Positions 1 through 7,024 of a DNA stretch of 64,000 nt are shown one piece after another; positions within the stretch are counted from its first letter, which is position 1, and each line of letters begins with the position of its first letter. The position numbers and the translations under genes are program-made. Location of the stretch: contig JAFEDT010000008.1 of NCBI GenBank assembly GCA_018241445.1, positions 124,001 to 188,000 of the forward strand, in the 5' to 3' direction. The notes under the pieces were generated by a model that was not told the origin of the DNA, searched no databases, and was given only the letters and a program-made list of their open reading frames with translations. This DNA comes from Pseudomonadota bacterium. Its GTDB lineage: Bacteria; Pseudomonadota; Gammaproteobacteria; Steroidobacterales; Steroidobacteraceae.

Positions 1-756
1 CCAGTTGCGGCACAGTTCCACGACCGTCGCACCGAATCCCAGCGCCATCTTGTGCCAGACGCCCAGATCCGCGCTGTGGCGTCCGAGGTGCGCCATCAGG
101 CCCGTGAGCTGTACGCGACCCGAGTCCAGCATTGCGGCCCCCAGGGTGCGGGCCGCGGCGGGCTCGATTCCCGGACGGTAGCGCTGCGCGGCCTGTGCGA
201 TCGACCCGTCTGGAAAGAAGTCCGAGGGTTCCGTCAGGTCAGTGAAGTCCGGACGCAGCCGCAAATGCGCGCGCGGGCGGCAGCCGTGCGCCTGGGCGAC
301 CTCCAGCAGGATCTGCACTTCTTCCGCGCTATCGAGCGTGAGGGTGGCGTCGCACGCAATAGCCTGCTCGATCAGCGCGCGCCCCTTGGCCGTTCCGTTG
401 ACGGAAATGGTCCTCGGTGCCACACCGGCACGCAGTGCCGCCTGCAATTCATGGCTGCCAAATACGTCGCACCCTACCTGCTCCTCGTTGAGCACGCGCC
501 GCACGGCGGCGATCGGGTTGGCTTTCAGGGACGGCAGCAACTGCACCGGACCGCCCCAGTAGCGCTGCACGCCCAGGCGCAGTTCCCGGCAGTTGGCGCG
601 CAGCCGCGATTCCGACAGCACATACAGCGGCGTGCCGAAGTGTTGGGCCAGGGCTGCCGCACCGCACTGTTCCACGAACAACTCCTGGCCGTGCCACGAG
701 CAGGATTCGTCCACGTAGAACGGTGCTGCCGGGGTATGCGGGGTCGCGACTGTCAT
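1..756 (-). CDS. PLP-dependent decarboxylase, diaminopimelate/ornithine decarboxylase fold (3' end outside window)
   Basis: A minus-strand reading frame opens with ATG at 754-756 and stays open for 252 codons to the left edge, so the C-terminus is missing. The N-terminal half is a fold-type III PLP decarboxylase barrel: 'FGTPLYVLSESRLR' at about residues 40-53, the presumed Schiff-base lysine K78 in 'PSLKANP', 'GCDVFGSHEL', and 'HLGRHS' where diaminopimelate decarboxylases have their HIGS motif. The core is less like lysine-pathway LysA than like decarboxylases in siderophore clusters. It lies 84 bp downstream of a same-strand MFS transporter and TonB receptor, which supports siderophore or other specialised biosynthesis. 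LysA itself remains possible. The fold is certain; the substrate is not. Confidence 0.8.
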   Translation of the reverse strand, partial: MTVATPHTPAAPFYVDESCSWHGQELFVEQCGAAALAQHFGTPLYVLSESRLRANCRELRLGVQRYWGGPVQLLPSLKANPIAAVRRVLNEEQVGCDVFGSHELQAALRAGVAPRTISVNGTAKGRALIEQAIACDATLTLDSAEEVQILLEVAQAHGCRPRAHLRLRPDFTDLTEPSDFFPDGSIAQAAQRYRPGIEPAAARTLGAAMLDSGRVQLTGLMAHLGRHSADLGVWHKMALGFGATVVELCRNW

Positions 757-839
757 CGGCTGTGCTGCCTCATGCGTGAAACCCCCACAACTCGATGCCC
801 TACTCTACGAAGCGATGCGGATATGCGCTGTACCGCAAA

Positions 840-2042
840 TCAGGTACAGCGGCGCGAGGCATAAACGATCGCGTAGCACAGCGCTGCCAGGGCCGCCGCC
901 GCCGCGGCCACCGCCAGCACCGCGGCGTAGCTGTGGGCGAGATCGAGCGCCAGTGCTCCGGCCGCGGGACCGATCGCCAACGCCAGCCCCTGGGCGGCCG
1001 GCACCAGCGCCACGGCCCGTCCGCTTGGCTCCACTTCCGCCAGCGTTCCGAGCTGATAGATATCGATGAAGTTCCAGCAGGCCTGGAACGCCACCACGGT
1101 CAGCACGTACATCAGCGCATCGTTATGCGCTGCGTTGATCAGCAGCAGCACCGTGAGCACGCCGAGCGTGCTCAAGAGGGGCCGCGACTGGCCGAAGGAG
1201 CGCGCCAGCCGCAGCGCAGCTGCGCACGCGGCCGTACTCAACAGCACCCCGGCGGTAAGCAGCGTGTGCACCGTCGGTGCGGTGAGGCCCGCGGCAAGGC
1301 CCATGCGTTCGGCGTACGCCCAGTAGCAGCCGATGGCGACGTAGACACACGCCACGGCGCCGATACACAGCGCCGCAGCGCCGCGCGAGCCCTGCCGCCC
1401 GTCGTCACCCAGTGCGGCAAGCACCGGCGCCGTGTCCGCTTCGCGGTCACGCAACTGCGGCACCGCGAAGATCGCCGGCAAGGTCCCCAGGAGCAGCAAC
1501 GCCAGGGTGAGGAACAGTCCCGGCGGCCCGAAGCGGCTGCCGATGACCGGGAACACCGCGATCACCACGGCGTTGGCAACCACCTGCCAGAACACCATGA
1601 GCGCGAAGCCCCGTGCGGCGTCCGGGAAGCGGGCCAGCAGCGTGAGCGAATACGCGTAGGTCATACCGGCCGTCACGCCTGCGATGAAACGCAGCGCGAA
1701 CAGCGCCGGCAGCGGGTGCCAGAATGCGCACAGCAGGTTGCTCAATGCGCAGATCACAACCGCCGCCGTGACCCGCGTGCTACGCCCGAATGCCCTCGTC
1801 ACGCTTGCGGTGACCACTGAACCCAGGAACAGGCCTGCCAGGTCGACCGAGGTGACGTATCCGGCTATCGAGGCGGAGAAGCCCCAGTGATCGACCATCG
1901 CCCCGACCAGCAGCGGCATGCCCAGAATGGGCAGGACGCTGCCGATCGCCAGGGCAATGGACGGCCACAGCAGTGCGCCCGATTCGTCACGCGTCGCTGC
2001 TCGCGGCCACCATCGTCCCGGGCGCAGCGCACGCCAATGCAC
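840..2042 (-). CDS. MFS transporter
   Basis: This is an integral membrane protein of about 400 residues with some twelve hydrophobic segments typical of the major facilitator superfamily. The first follows a short basic N-terminus ('ALLWPSIALAIGSVLPILGM'). It probably exports or imports a small molecule across the inner membrane. The gene follows the TonB receptor stop (2053) by about 10 bp if GTG at 2042 is the start; an in-frame TTG at 2081 would instead overlap the receptor gene by 29 bp and add 13 residues. Between a TonB receptor and a PLP decarboxylase, a siderophore exporter role (as for PvsC of vibrioferrin loci) is a reasonable inference, but no residue proves the substrate. Confidence 0.85.
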   Translation of the reverse strand: MHWRALRPGRWWPRAATRDESGALLWPSIALAIGSVLPILGMPLLVGAMVDHWGFSASIAGYVTSVDLAGLFLGSVVTASVTRAFGRSTRVTAAVVICALSNLLCAFWHPLPALFALRFIAGVTAGMTYAYSLTLLARFPDAARGFALMVFWQVVANAVVIAVFPVIGSRFGPPGLFLTLALLLLGTLPAIFAVPQLRDREADTAPVLAALGDDGRQGSRGAAALCIGAVACVYVAIGCYWAYAERMGLAAGLTAPTVHTLLTAGVLLSTAACAAALRLARSFGQSRPLLSTLGVLTVLLLINAAHNDALMYVLTVVAFQACWNFIDIYQLGTLAEVEPSGRAVALVPAAQGLALAIGPAAGALALDLAHSYAAVLAVAAAAAALAALCYAIVYASRRCT

Positions 2043-2052
2043 GACACCCGGC

Positions 2053-4446
2053 TCAGAAGCGATGGGACACCGTGGCACCAAGTGTTCGCGGGCGAATGGT
2101 GTGCACGAAGAACAGGTCGGAATCGGTCGAGTCGCGGCTTCGGTACACCACAGGATGCGCGTTGGTCAGGTTGTTGGCAAACACGGACAGATCCCAACCG
2201 TCATGCCGCCACCCGGCGCGCAGCGCCAGCGTGGCCACGTTCGGCAATCCGGGGTACGACGGATCCGACACGCCATTGTTGGGATTCTGGTAGGGCTGCA
2301 GCCGGGTCTGCGCCAGCGCCAGTTGATAGTCCAGTCGGACATAGGGCGCACTGGCACCGGGTCCGGTGTATTCCGCCGAGGCATGCACGGTCCACGGCGC
2401 CGCGGGCAGCCGGTCACCCTCACTGACAACCGGACTCGCCGCCGCCGCCGGGCCGCTGCACGGCGTCGAGCCAGCACATACCGTGTGGGTATAGCGCGCA
2501 TCGACATAGGCGAGCGACAGACCCAGGCGCAGTCCCTGCCATGCGAGCAGCTGTGTTTCCAGCTCCCCGCCGACGCTGTGCACCGTCCCCAGATTCTCGA
2601 TCAGACCCTGCCCGCAGTTGGGCAGGTATACCGCCTGTTGAATGTTGTGCCAGTCGACGCTGAACAGGCTCGCGTCGGTGTGCAGACGCCCCCCGAACCA
2701 GCTTGCCTTGGCGCCCAGCTCGTAGCTCCACAGCGAGTCGGGCGCGTAGGTCGGCGGTGCGGCGGCCAGGCCGATCGACCCGAGGTCATCGGCACACAGG
2801 GACGACAGCGACAGATTGATGCCGCCGACGCGATAGCCCTTGGCGATGCTGGCATAGGCCATGCGATCACGGTCCGGAGAATAGCTGAGCACCATCCTGG
2901 GGGTGAGCGGGGTCTGCGTCGCGCTGCTGGCGCCCGTCAACGCAGTGGTCGGCCCGATATCCGGCCCGAAGAACGGGCCGTAGTTGATGAGCGTGCCGGC
3001 GTAATGGCTGCGCTCTACCCGCAGTCCGGCATCCAGCTTCCAGTGATCGGCGAAGGCGTAGGCCACATCGCCGAACAGGGCGAGCTGCGTGTCGATCACC
3101 TGGAAGCGGGGTTGCGTGATGATCTGCCCACCGGGACACGGCGCGACGTCGGTGCACAGCGGCGCGCCGTAGAACGCCGCGTATTCGGCATCGAGCCTCG
3201 GGTCCGTGACACGCTCGGTCGTATTCTCGTCCAGGCGCGCGAAATACAATCCCGCGCTCCAGTTGAGGCCCGCCGGCGCCGAAGGGGACTGCAGACGCGT
3301 CTCGAAATAGAAGTTGCGTTGCGCGTCGCTGTCGAAGGTCGTGCCCAGATCTCCCGGTGGCGGCCGCGGACCGACGTCCGTCAGGCCGAACACTGTGCGA
3401 TCGTACTGCGTGTAGTCCTGCGTCGAGTGCTGCTGGCGGGAGAAGTACGAGACGGTGGAAGTGAGGTCGGCTACACCCAAGCTCCACTGCAATTTGACCG
3501 CCGCGAGATAGAAGGGATCGATGCTCTGGTTGCGTTGCGCATTGCCGTTCAGGTACCGCGAAGCACCCGGATCGGACAGGTCCTGCCAGTACGCCGAGGT
3601 GTCACGAAGCTGCAGACGCTGGAAGTACAGGGAGGGAGTGATCGTCAGCGCGTCGCTGGGCTTCCAGGCCGCCGCCGCCCGCAGCACCACAGTGGTCTGG
3701 GAGTTGCTGGCGGAGCGCGTGATCTGGCCGGTGCGCCAGTCGGCCCGATCCACCCAGCCGCCGTCCTGGCGGGCGAAGGCGCTGAGCCGCAAGGCCCAGG
3801 TATCCGTGACCGGCCCGCCCACAGCGGCGCCGAGCTCGTAGCTGGGATCGCCGTTGCGCGTGCTCGACAGCTCTGCGCGGGCAAAGCCGCCGCTGCGGCG
3901 CAGGTCCGGCGCGGGCTGGATGAAGCGCACGGTGCCGCCCTCCGACCCCGCCCCGAACAGCGTGCCCTGCGGACCGCGCAGGACCTCGATCCGTTCCAGA
4001 TCGAACACCGCAGGATAGGTACTGAAAGAAGTGAAGGTGAGATGCCGTCCCTGGATGGGGGTATCGTCGATGTACACGCCTACCGTGGCAGTGCCCGCGC
4101 TCGATTCTATGCCACGGATATTGATGCTCGAGTCTTCGTCGTTCTCGTTACCGGTGTTGCCCGTACTGGTGCGCTGGAAGGTGAGGCTCGGCGCCACACG
4201 CGACAGATCGTCGATGCTGTGGATCCCCTGCGCCGCGATCGACTCCGGGGTAAACACCGTTGCGCTGATCGGGACATCCTGCAACCGCTCCTCGCGACGA
4301 GTGGCGGTGACGACGACTTCGCTCAGGTCCGTCGCTGCCGTATTGCTGTCGGTTGCCGCCCCGGGCGCAGCGGACTGCGCCGGCAATGCCACCGCCACCG
4401 CGAGCAGCAGTCCACAGGCCGAAAGTATCGGATGCTTGCAGATCAC
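2053..4446 (-). CDS. TonB-dependent outer membrane receptor
   Basis: A TonB-dependent receptor of 797 residues. GTG at 4446 is the preferred start: 'GGAAGGGG' lies about 11 bases upstream, and translation then begins with a classic signal peptide ('LSACGLLLAVAVALPAQSAA'). The longer open frame upstream has no signal sequence. A TonB-box-like 'SEVVVTA' is followed by the plug ('LQDVPISATVF', 'SINIRGIES', 'VLRGPQGTLFG'), and the 22-strand barrel ends in 'SHRF' with the terminal aromatic expected of outer membrane proteins. It energises uptake of a ferric chelate or another bulky ligand. It leads an apparent operon with the MFS and decarboxylase genes and is transcribed divergently from the VOC gene. 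The ligand cannot be read from sequence. Confidence 0.92.
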   Translation of the reverse strand: MICKHPILSACGLLLAVAVALPAQSAAPGAATDSNTAATDLSEVVVTATRREERLQDVPISATVFTPESIAAQGIHSIDDLSRVAPSLTFQRTSTGNTGNENDEDSSINIRGIESSAGTATVGVYIDDTPIQGRHLTFTSFSTYPAVFDLERIEVLRGPQGTLFGAGSEGGTVRFIQPAPDLRRSGGFARAELSSTRNGDPSYELGAAVGGPVTDTWALRLSAFARQDGGWVDRADWRTGQITRSASNSQTTVVLRAAAAWKPSDALTITPSLYFQRLQLRDTSAYWQDLSDPGASRYLNGNAQRNQSIDPFYLAAVKLQWSLGVADLTSTVSYFSRQQHSTQDYTQYDRTVFGLTDVGPRPPPGDLGTTFDSDAQRNFYFETRLQSPSAPAGLNWSAGLYFARLDENTTERVTDPRLDAEYAAFYGAPLCTDVAPCPGGQIITQPRFQVIDTQLALFGDVAYAFADHWKLDAGLRVERSHYAGTLINYGPFFGPDIGPTTALTGASSATQTPLTPRMVLSYSPDRDRMAYASIAKGYRVGGINLSLSSLCADDLGSIGLAAAPPTYAPDSLWSYELGAKASWFGGRLHTDASLFSVDWHNIQQAVYLPNCGQGLIENLGTVHSVGGELETQLLAWQGLRLGLSLAYVDARYTHTVCAGSTPCSGPAAAASPVVSEGDRLPAAPWTVHASAEYTGPGASAPYVRLDYQLALAQTRLQPYQNPNNGVSDPSYPGLPNVATLALRAGWRHDGWDLSVFANNLTNAHPVVYRSRDSTDSDLFFVHTIRPRTLGATVSHRF

Positions 4447-4520
4447 TTCGGTCGCCCCTTCCGCTTGACCCCACCGGGCGTGGCCCCTGGCGCCGACACT
4501 CGGGCAAGCCCGGATACTGT

Positions 4521-4545
4521 GGCAATACCGGACATTAGGTATGCC
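4521..4545. promoter_or_regulatory. Inverted repeat in the divergent TonB-receptor/VOC intergenic region
   Basis: GGCAATACC at 4521-4529 and GGTATGCC at 4538-4545 form an imperfect inverted repeat (one extra base in the left arm) separated by 8 bases. It lies in the 132-bp region between the divergent starts at 4446 and 4579. It could be an operator, possibly for the LuxR regulator encoded two genes away. I do not see a Fur-box-like sequence here. Confidence 0.35.
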
Positions 4546-4578
4546 GCGTGCGCCGTGGAAATCCATACTGAAGCACGC

Positions 4579-5022
4579 ATGGACACCCACGCCTCCGCAC
4601 CGCCACCGCGACGGGTCCGACTCACGGTGGCCAGCATCGAGCGTTCGCTCGAGTTCTATTGCGGCCTGCTGGGCTGCACCCTGGAACAGGACTCGACGGA
4701 CGCCGCAACGCGCCGCGAGATCACGGTGATCGCGGCCGACGGACTCTCGATCCGTCTGCTGACCGCCACCACCCCTTCCCCGCCGACGACCCCAGTGACT
4801 GCGAACCAACGCGGTCACACGCACCTGGCCTTCACGGTGCAGGACGTCGAGCAGGTTCGTCGCTGCATCGTCGAAAGCTTCGGCCTGCCCTGCACGCCCA
4901 CGATCGTGGTTCGCGAGCCCGGCGGTGCGTGGGATGGACTGTGCCTGTGTTACGCCCAGGATCCGGACGGTCGCACACTGGAACTGATCGAGGCGGCCCC
5001 GCAGGTGCCGCCCACGGCCTGA
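4579..5022 (+). CDS. VOC family (glyoxalase/bleomycin-resistance fold) protein
   Basis: A 147-residue vicinal-oxygen-chelate protein. The first beta-alpha-beta module is 'VRLTVASIERSLEFYCGLLG' near the N-terminus; the second begins at 'HTHLAFTVQDVE' and ends 'DPDGRTLELIE', placing a probable metal-ligand His and Glu where the family has them. Members include glyoxalases, extradiol dioxygenases and antibiotic-binding proteins, and the sequence does not single one out. ATG at 4579 is used because it places the first module at the right distance. It stops 13 bp before the LuxR regulator frame and is divergent from the TonB receptor, so it may belong to the same locus. Confidence 0.85.
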   Translation: MDTHASAPPPRRVRLTVASIERSLEFYCGLLGCTLEQDSTDAATRREITVIAADGLSIRLLTATTPSPPTTPVTANQRGHTHLAFTVQDVEQVRRCIVESFGLPCTPTIVVREPGGAWDGLCLCYAQDPDGRTLELIEAAPQVPPTA

Positions 5023-5035
5023 GCAAAGGCCGCAA

Positions 5036-5902
5036 TTGTTTGTCCCGCGGCGGGGTATCGGCTACGGTTGGCCGGTGGATCCGCAATCGATCGTCGAGAC
5101 CGACGGCAGCTTTCCCCGTCTCATGGGCGGCGCCATATCAGTCGTCGGCCGGCCGGAATTCTTTACCTCCCTGTGCGACTGCATGCGTCGCGTGCTGCCC
5201 TTCAGCAGCTCCGACCTGGTCATCGCGGATCTTCAGGCGCCCCACGCACCCCCGGTGCTGGTGGGCGTGCGCGCCGAGCGCGGCGCCTACTCGAAGGTGA
5301 TCGAGGAGCGCTATCTCAAGTGGGGCTATCACTTCTGTCCCGAACTCGCTGCCATCCACAGTGGCCGCGTCAACGACATCTACTCGATGTCGGACCTGGG
5401 TGCCGCCAGCTTCTTCGAGCCCGAGTGCTACAACGCCTACTACGGGTTGCTGGAGCTCAAGGATTTCTACGACATCTTCGCGGATCTGGGGGATGGCAGG
5501 GTTGCCGGCTGGAGCATCTGCCGCCGCACCGACGAAGCTGACTTCAGCGATGCCGAGGACCGGCGAATCCGCGCCATAGCGCCGCTGTTTCTGGGGCTGC
5601 TACGGCGCCACTGCCAGCTCGCCTATCCCGAACGTGCCTCTGTCGCCTCGCCACGCAGAGACTTCCGCTCGCAGATACTGGAAGCCCTGCGCGCCATCAG
5701 CACCGAACCCCTCACTGAACGCGAGGCCGATGTGGCGATCCTCATGTCAAGAGGACTGTCCAGCAAAGCCGCATCCAACACCCTGGGCATCTCGCCGCTG
5801 ACCGAATCGGTGCACCGGCGCAATATCTTCCGCAAGCTGCGCATGTCCTCGCAGGTGGAGATCGTGGCGTATTGCCTGCGCGATCTGCTGGGCGTCGGGT
5901 AA
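5036..5902 (+). CDS. LuxR-family transcriptional regulator
   Basis: About 288 residues with a C-terminal LuxR-type helix-turn-helix at roughly 226-283 ('LTEREADVAILMSRGLSSKA', then 'RRNIFRKLRMSS'). The N-terminal two thirds look like a GAF/autoinducer-type sensory domain without a phosphoacceptor Asp, so it is not a response regulator. A TTG at 5036 has AAAGG six bases upstream; GTG at 5075 is an alternative that removes 13 residues. It directly follows the VOC gene on the same strand and probably controls that gene and/or the divergent receptor operon. No LuxI-like synthase is present in the window, so a quorum-sensing role is not supported. Confidence 0.82.
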   Translation: MFVPRRGIGYGWPVDPQSIVETDGSFPRLMGGAISVVGRPEFFTSLCDCMRRVLPFSSSDLVIADLQAPHAPPVLVGVRAERGAYSKVIEERYLKWGYHFCPELAAIHSGRVNDIYSMSDLGAASFFEPECYNAYYGLLELKDFYDIFADLGDGRVAGWSICRRTDEADFSDAEDRRIRAIAPLFLGLLRRHCQLAYPERASVASPRRDFRSQILEALRAISTEPLTEREADVAILMSRGLSSKAASNTLGISPLTESVHRRNIFRKLRMSSQVEIVAYCLRDLLGVG

Positions 5903-5935
5903 GCTCCATCGACCGACGTCGCCGCTTCCGTCTCC

Positions 5936-6265
5936 TTATCTCTTATCGCGTGGAGGCAACAGGACAACGTTGCCAGACGACGCAGGGGCTGGCTTCGCCG
6001 ACGCGAGTCGCTGCAGGAACTCAGGCGCGACATTCCAGCGACGTCCGTCCTCGGTCACTATGGTCACCGTTTTGCGGTTGTAGCGCGTGATGATCCCCTC
6101 GACCGGCGCGCTTCCATGGGGCTCAAACCGCACCCGTTCCCCGATACGGAATTCCAGCATCGTGGCGTGGGCACCGAGCTGCTGCAGGAATCGCAGCCGG
6201 GCCACGATCCGATGGTTGAGGTCGATGAGTTCGGCTTCAGTCAGCCGGTCAATGTCGATCTTCAT
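5936..6265 (-). CDS. Small conserved protein, third gene of the hicAB operon
   Basis: A 109-residue protein. The first 40 residues are predicted helical ('LTEAELIDLNHRIVARLRFL'), followed by a small beta-rich, SH3/KOW-like segment with 'VEGIITRYNRKTVTIV' and 'RRWNVAPEFL', then a short basic tail ending 'PPRDKR'. I recognise the type as a small conserved hypothetical protein but know no function. It begins 7 bp after the HicB stop on the same strand and ends convergent with the LuxR gene, so it is very likely cotranscribed with hicAB. A nucleic-acid-binding role is suggested only by the fold impression and basic residues. Confidence 0.75.
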   Translation of the reverse strand: MKIDIDRLTEAELIDLNHRIVARLRFLQQLGAHATMLEFRIGERVRFEPHGSAPVEGIITRYNRKTVTIVTEDGRRWNVAPEFLQRLASAKPAPASSGNVVLLPPRDKR

Positions 6266-6272
6266 GCCGGTT

Positions 6273-6698
6273 TCAGTTCAGTCCTACCACGAGACGCTTA
6301 CCGAGGGCGGCGGCGGCACGCTCCAACTGCTTGAGGGTCGGGTTACCACCCGGTTGTTCCAGGCGCTGTGCGGCAGGCCACGATGTGTCCAGCGCTCGTG
6401 CGAGATCTGCCAGCGTCTTTCCCTGTTTCTCACGCGCCTGCTTCATCAGCAGGGCAGCCTGAACCGCAGCCGCTGGTTCGATCCATTCCCCGCCCTTCAC
6501 CTTTGACGCGACCGGAATGGCTTCCCCGTCCTCCATACGCTGTTCCAGGCACAGGGTCAGAACCTCCGCGGCATTGAACAGAGCCGCATCGCGATCATTC
6601 CCCTCGGTGATGGCCTCTGGAATATCCGGGAAGGTAACGGTAAACCCGCCCTCCGGCTGGGGTGCCAGGACCGCGGCATAGCGGATGGTGACGCTCAT
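6273..6698 (-). CDS. hicB: HicB-family antitoxin with C-terminal HTH
   Basis: A 141-residue antitoxin. The N-terminal HicB domain ('YAAVLAPQPEGGFTVTFPDI', then 'EAITEGNDRDAALFNA') is the degenerate RNase-H-like fold that masks HicA. The C-terminus carries a helix-turn-helix ('GKTLADLARALDTSWPAAQR', then 'NPTLKQLERAAAALGK') that would bind the operon promoter. Its ATG at 6698 overlaps the hicA stop as ATGA, so translation is coupled with toxin first and antitoxin second. The likely operator is the inverted repeat at 6892-6909. Confidence 0.93.
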   Translation of the reverse strand: MSVTIRYAAVLAPQPEGGFTVTFPDIPEAITEGNDRDAALFNAAEVLTLCLEQRMEDGEAIPVASKVKGGEWIEPAAAVQAALLMKQAREKQGKTLADLARALDTSWPAAQRLEQPGGNPTLKQLERAAAALGKRLVVGLN

Positions 6699-6880
6699 TT
6701 CAGTTTCACTCCGGCCTGCTTTTCAATGCTCTTGAACGTGCCGATCTTCACATCAGCCGAGCCATGAACCGGGACAGTCACCTTGCGCTGACCATTGGAC
6801 AGGATGTGGTGGCTGCCACTGACGCGGATCACCCTGAAGCCATTCTGTTCCAGCGCCTTGATGACCTGCTTCCCGTTCAT
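6695..6880 (-). CDS. hicA: HicA-family mRNA interferase toxin
   Basis: A 61-residue HicA toxin with a double-stranded-RNA-binding-like fold. It contains 'VIKALEQNGFRVIRVSGSHH' with the catalytic histidine expected at H24, followed by 'VTVPVHGSADVKIGTFKSIE'. HicA degrades mRNA until neutralised by HicB. ATG at 6880 gives the normal family length; an in-frame TTG at 6889 would add three residues. The start sits inside the inverted repeat CATTGG-AG-CCAATG (6878-6891), with no clear Shine-Dalgarno, so initiation may be weak or structure-controlled. Confidence 0.93.
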   Translation of the reverse strand: MNGKQVIKALEQNGFRVIRVSGSHHILSNGQRKVTVPVHGSADVKIGTFKSIEKQAGVKLK

Positions 6881-6891
6881 TGGAGCCAATG

Positions 6892-6909
6892 TATATCATA
6901 GGCGATATA
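6892..6909. promoter_or_regulatory. Probable HicB operator (inverted repeat)
   Basis: TATATC (6892-6897) and GATATA (6904-6909) form a perfect inverted repeat with a 6-base spacer. It lies between the TATAAT box and the hicA start. The HTH at the HicB C-terminus makes autorepression through this site likely. Confidence 0.55.
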
Positions 6910-6928
6910 TCGTTGGAGGTCTAATTGA

Positions 6929-6957
6929 ATTATAGTGACTTTATCGTAAGTTGATAA
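6929..6957 (-). promoter_or_regulatory. Promoter of the hicAB operon
   Basis: On the minus strand, TTATCA (6957-6952) and a perfect TATAAT (6934-6929) are separated by 17 bases, in an AT-rich stretch that contrasts with the surrounding GC-rich DNA. Transcription would begin near 6921, about 40 bases upstream of the hicA start. Confidence 0.7.
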
Positions 6958-7024
6958 ACTCGCTAAGCTCACTCAAATCAAGAGCGCACCCGCAAGCGGC
7001 TCGCGTGAGGCGACGCACCGAGCC

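Noticed and set aside
1918..4578. Extension of the VOC gene upstream to give a protein of more than 1000 residues
   Set aside because: The extension is antisense to the TonB receptor and MFS genes and has no domain; the VOC fold begins right after ATG 4579.
4447..4578. Fur box in the receptor promoter region
   Set aside because: No sequence close to the GATAAT-type consensus is present, although the locus looks iron-related.
4447..4824. N-terminal extension of the TonB receptor
   Set aside because: The extra 126 residues overlap the divergent VOC gene, and the signal peptide starts at the GTG at 4446.
5036..5902. Quorum-sensing LuxR/LuxI pair
   Set aside because: No LuxI-type synthase in the window, and the N-terminal domain cannot be assigned to autoinducer binding with confidence.
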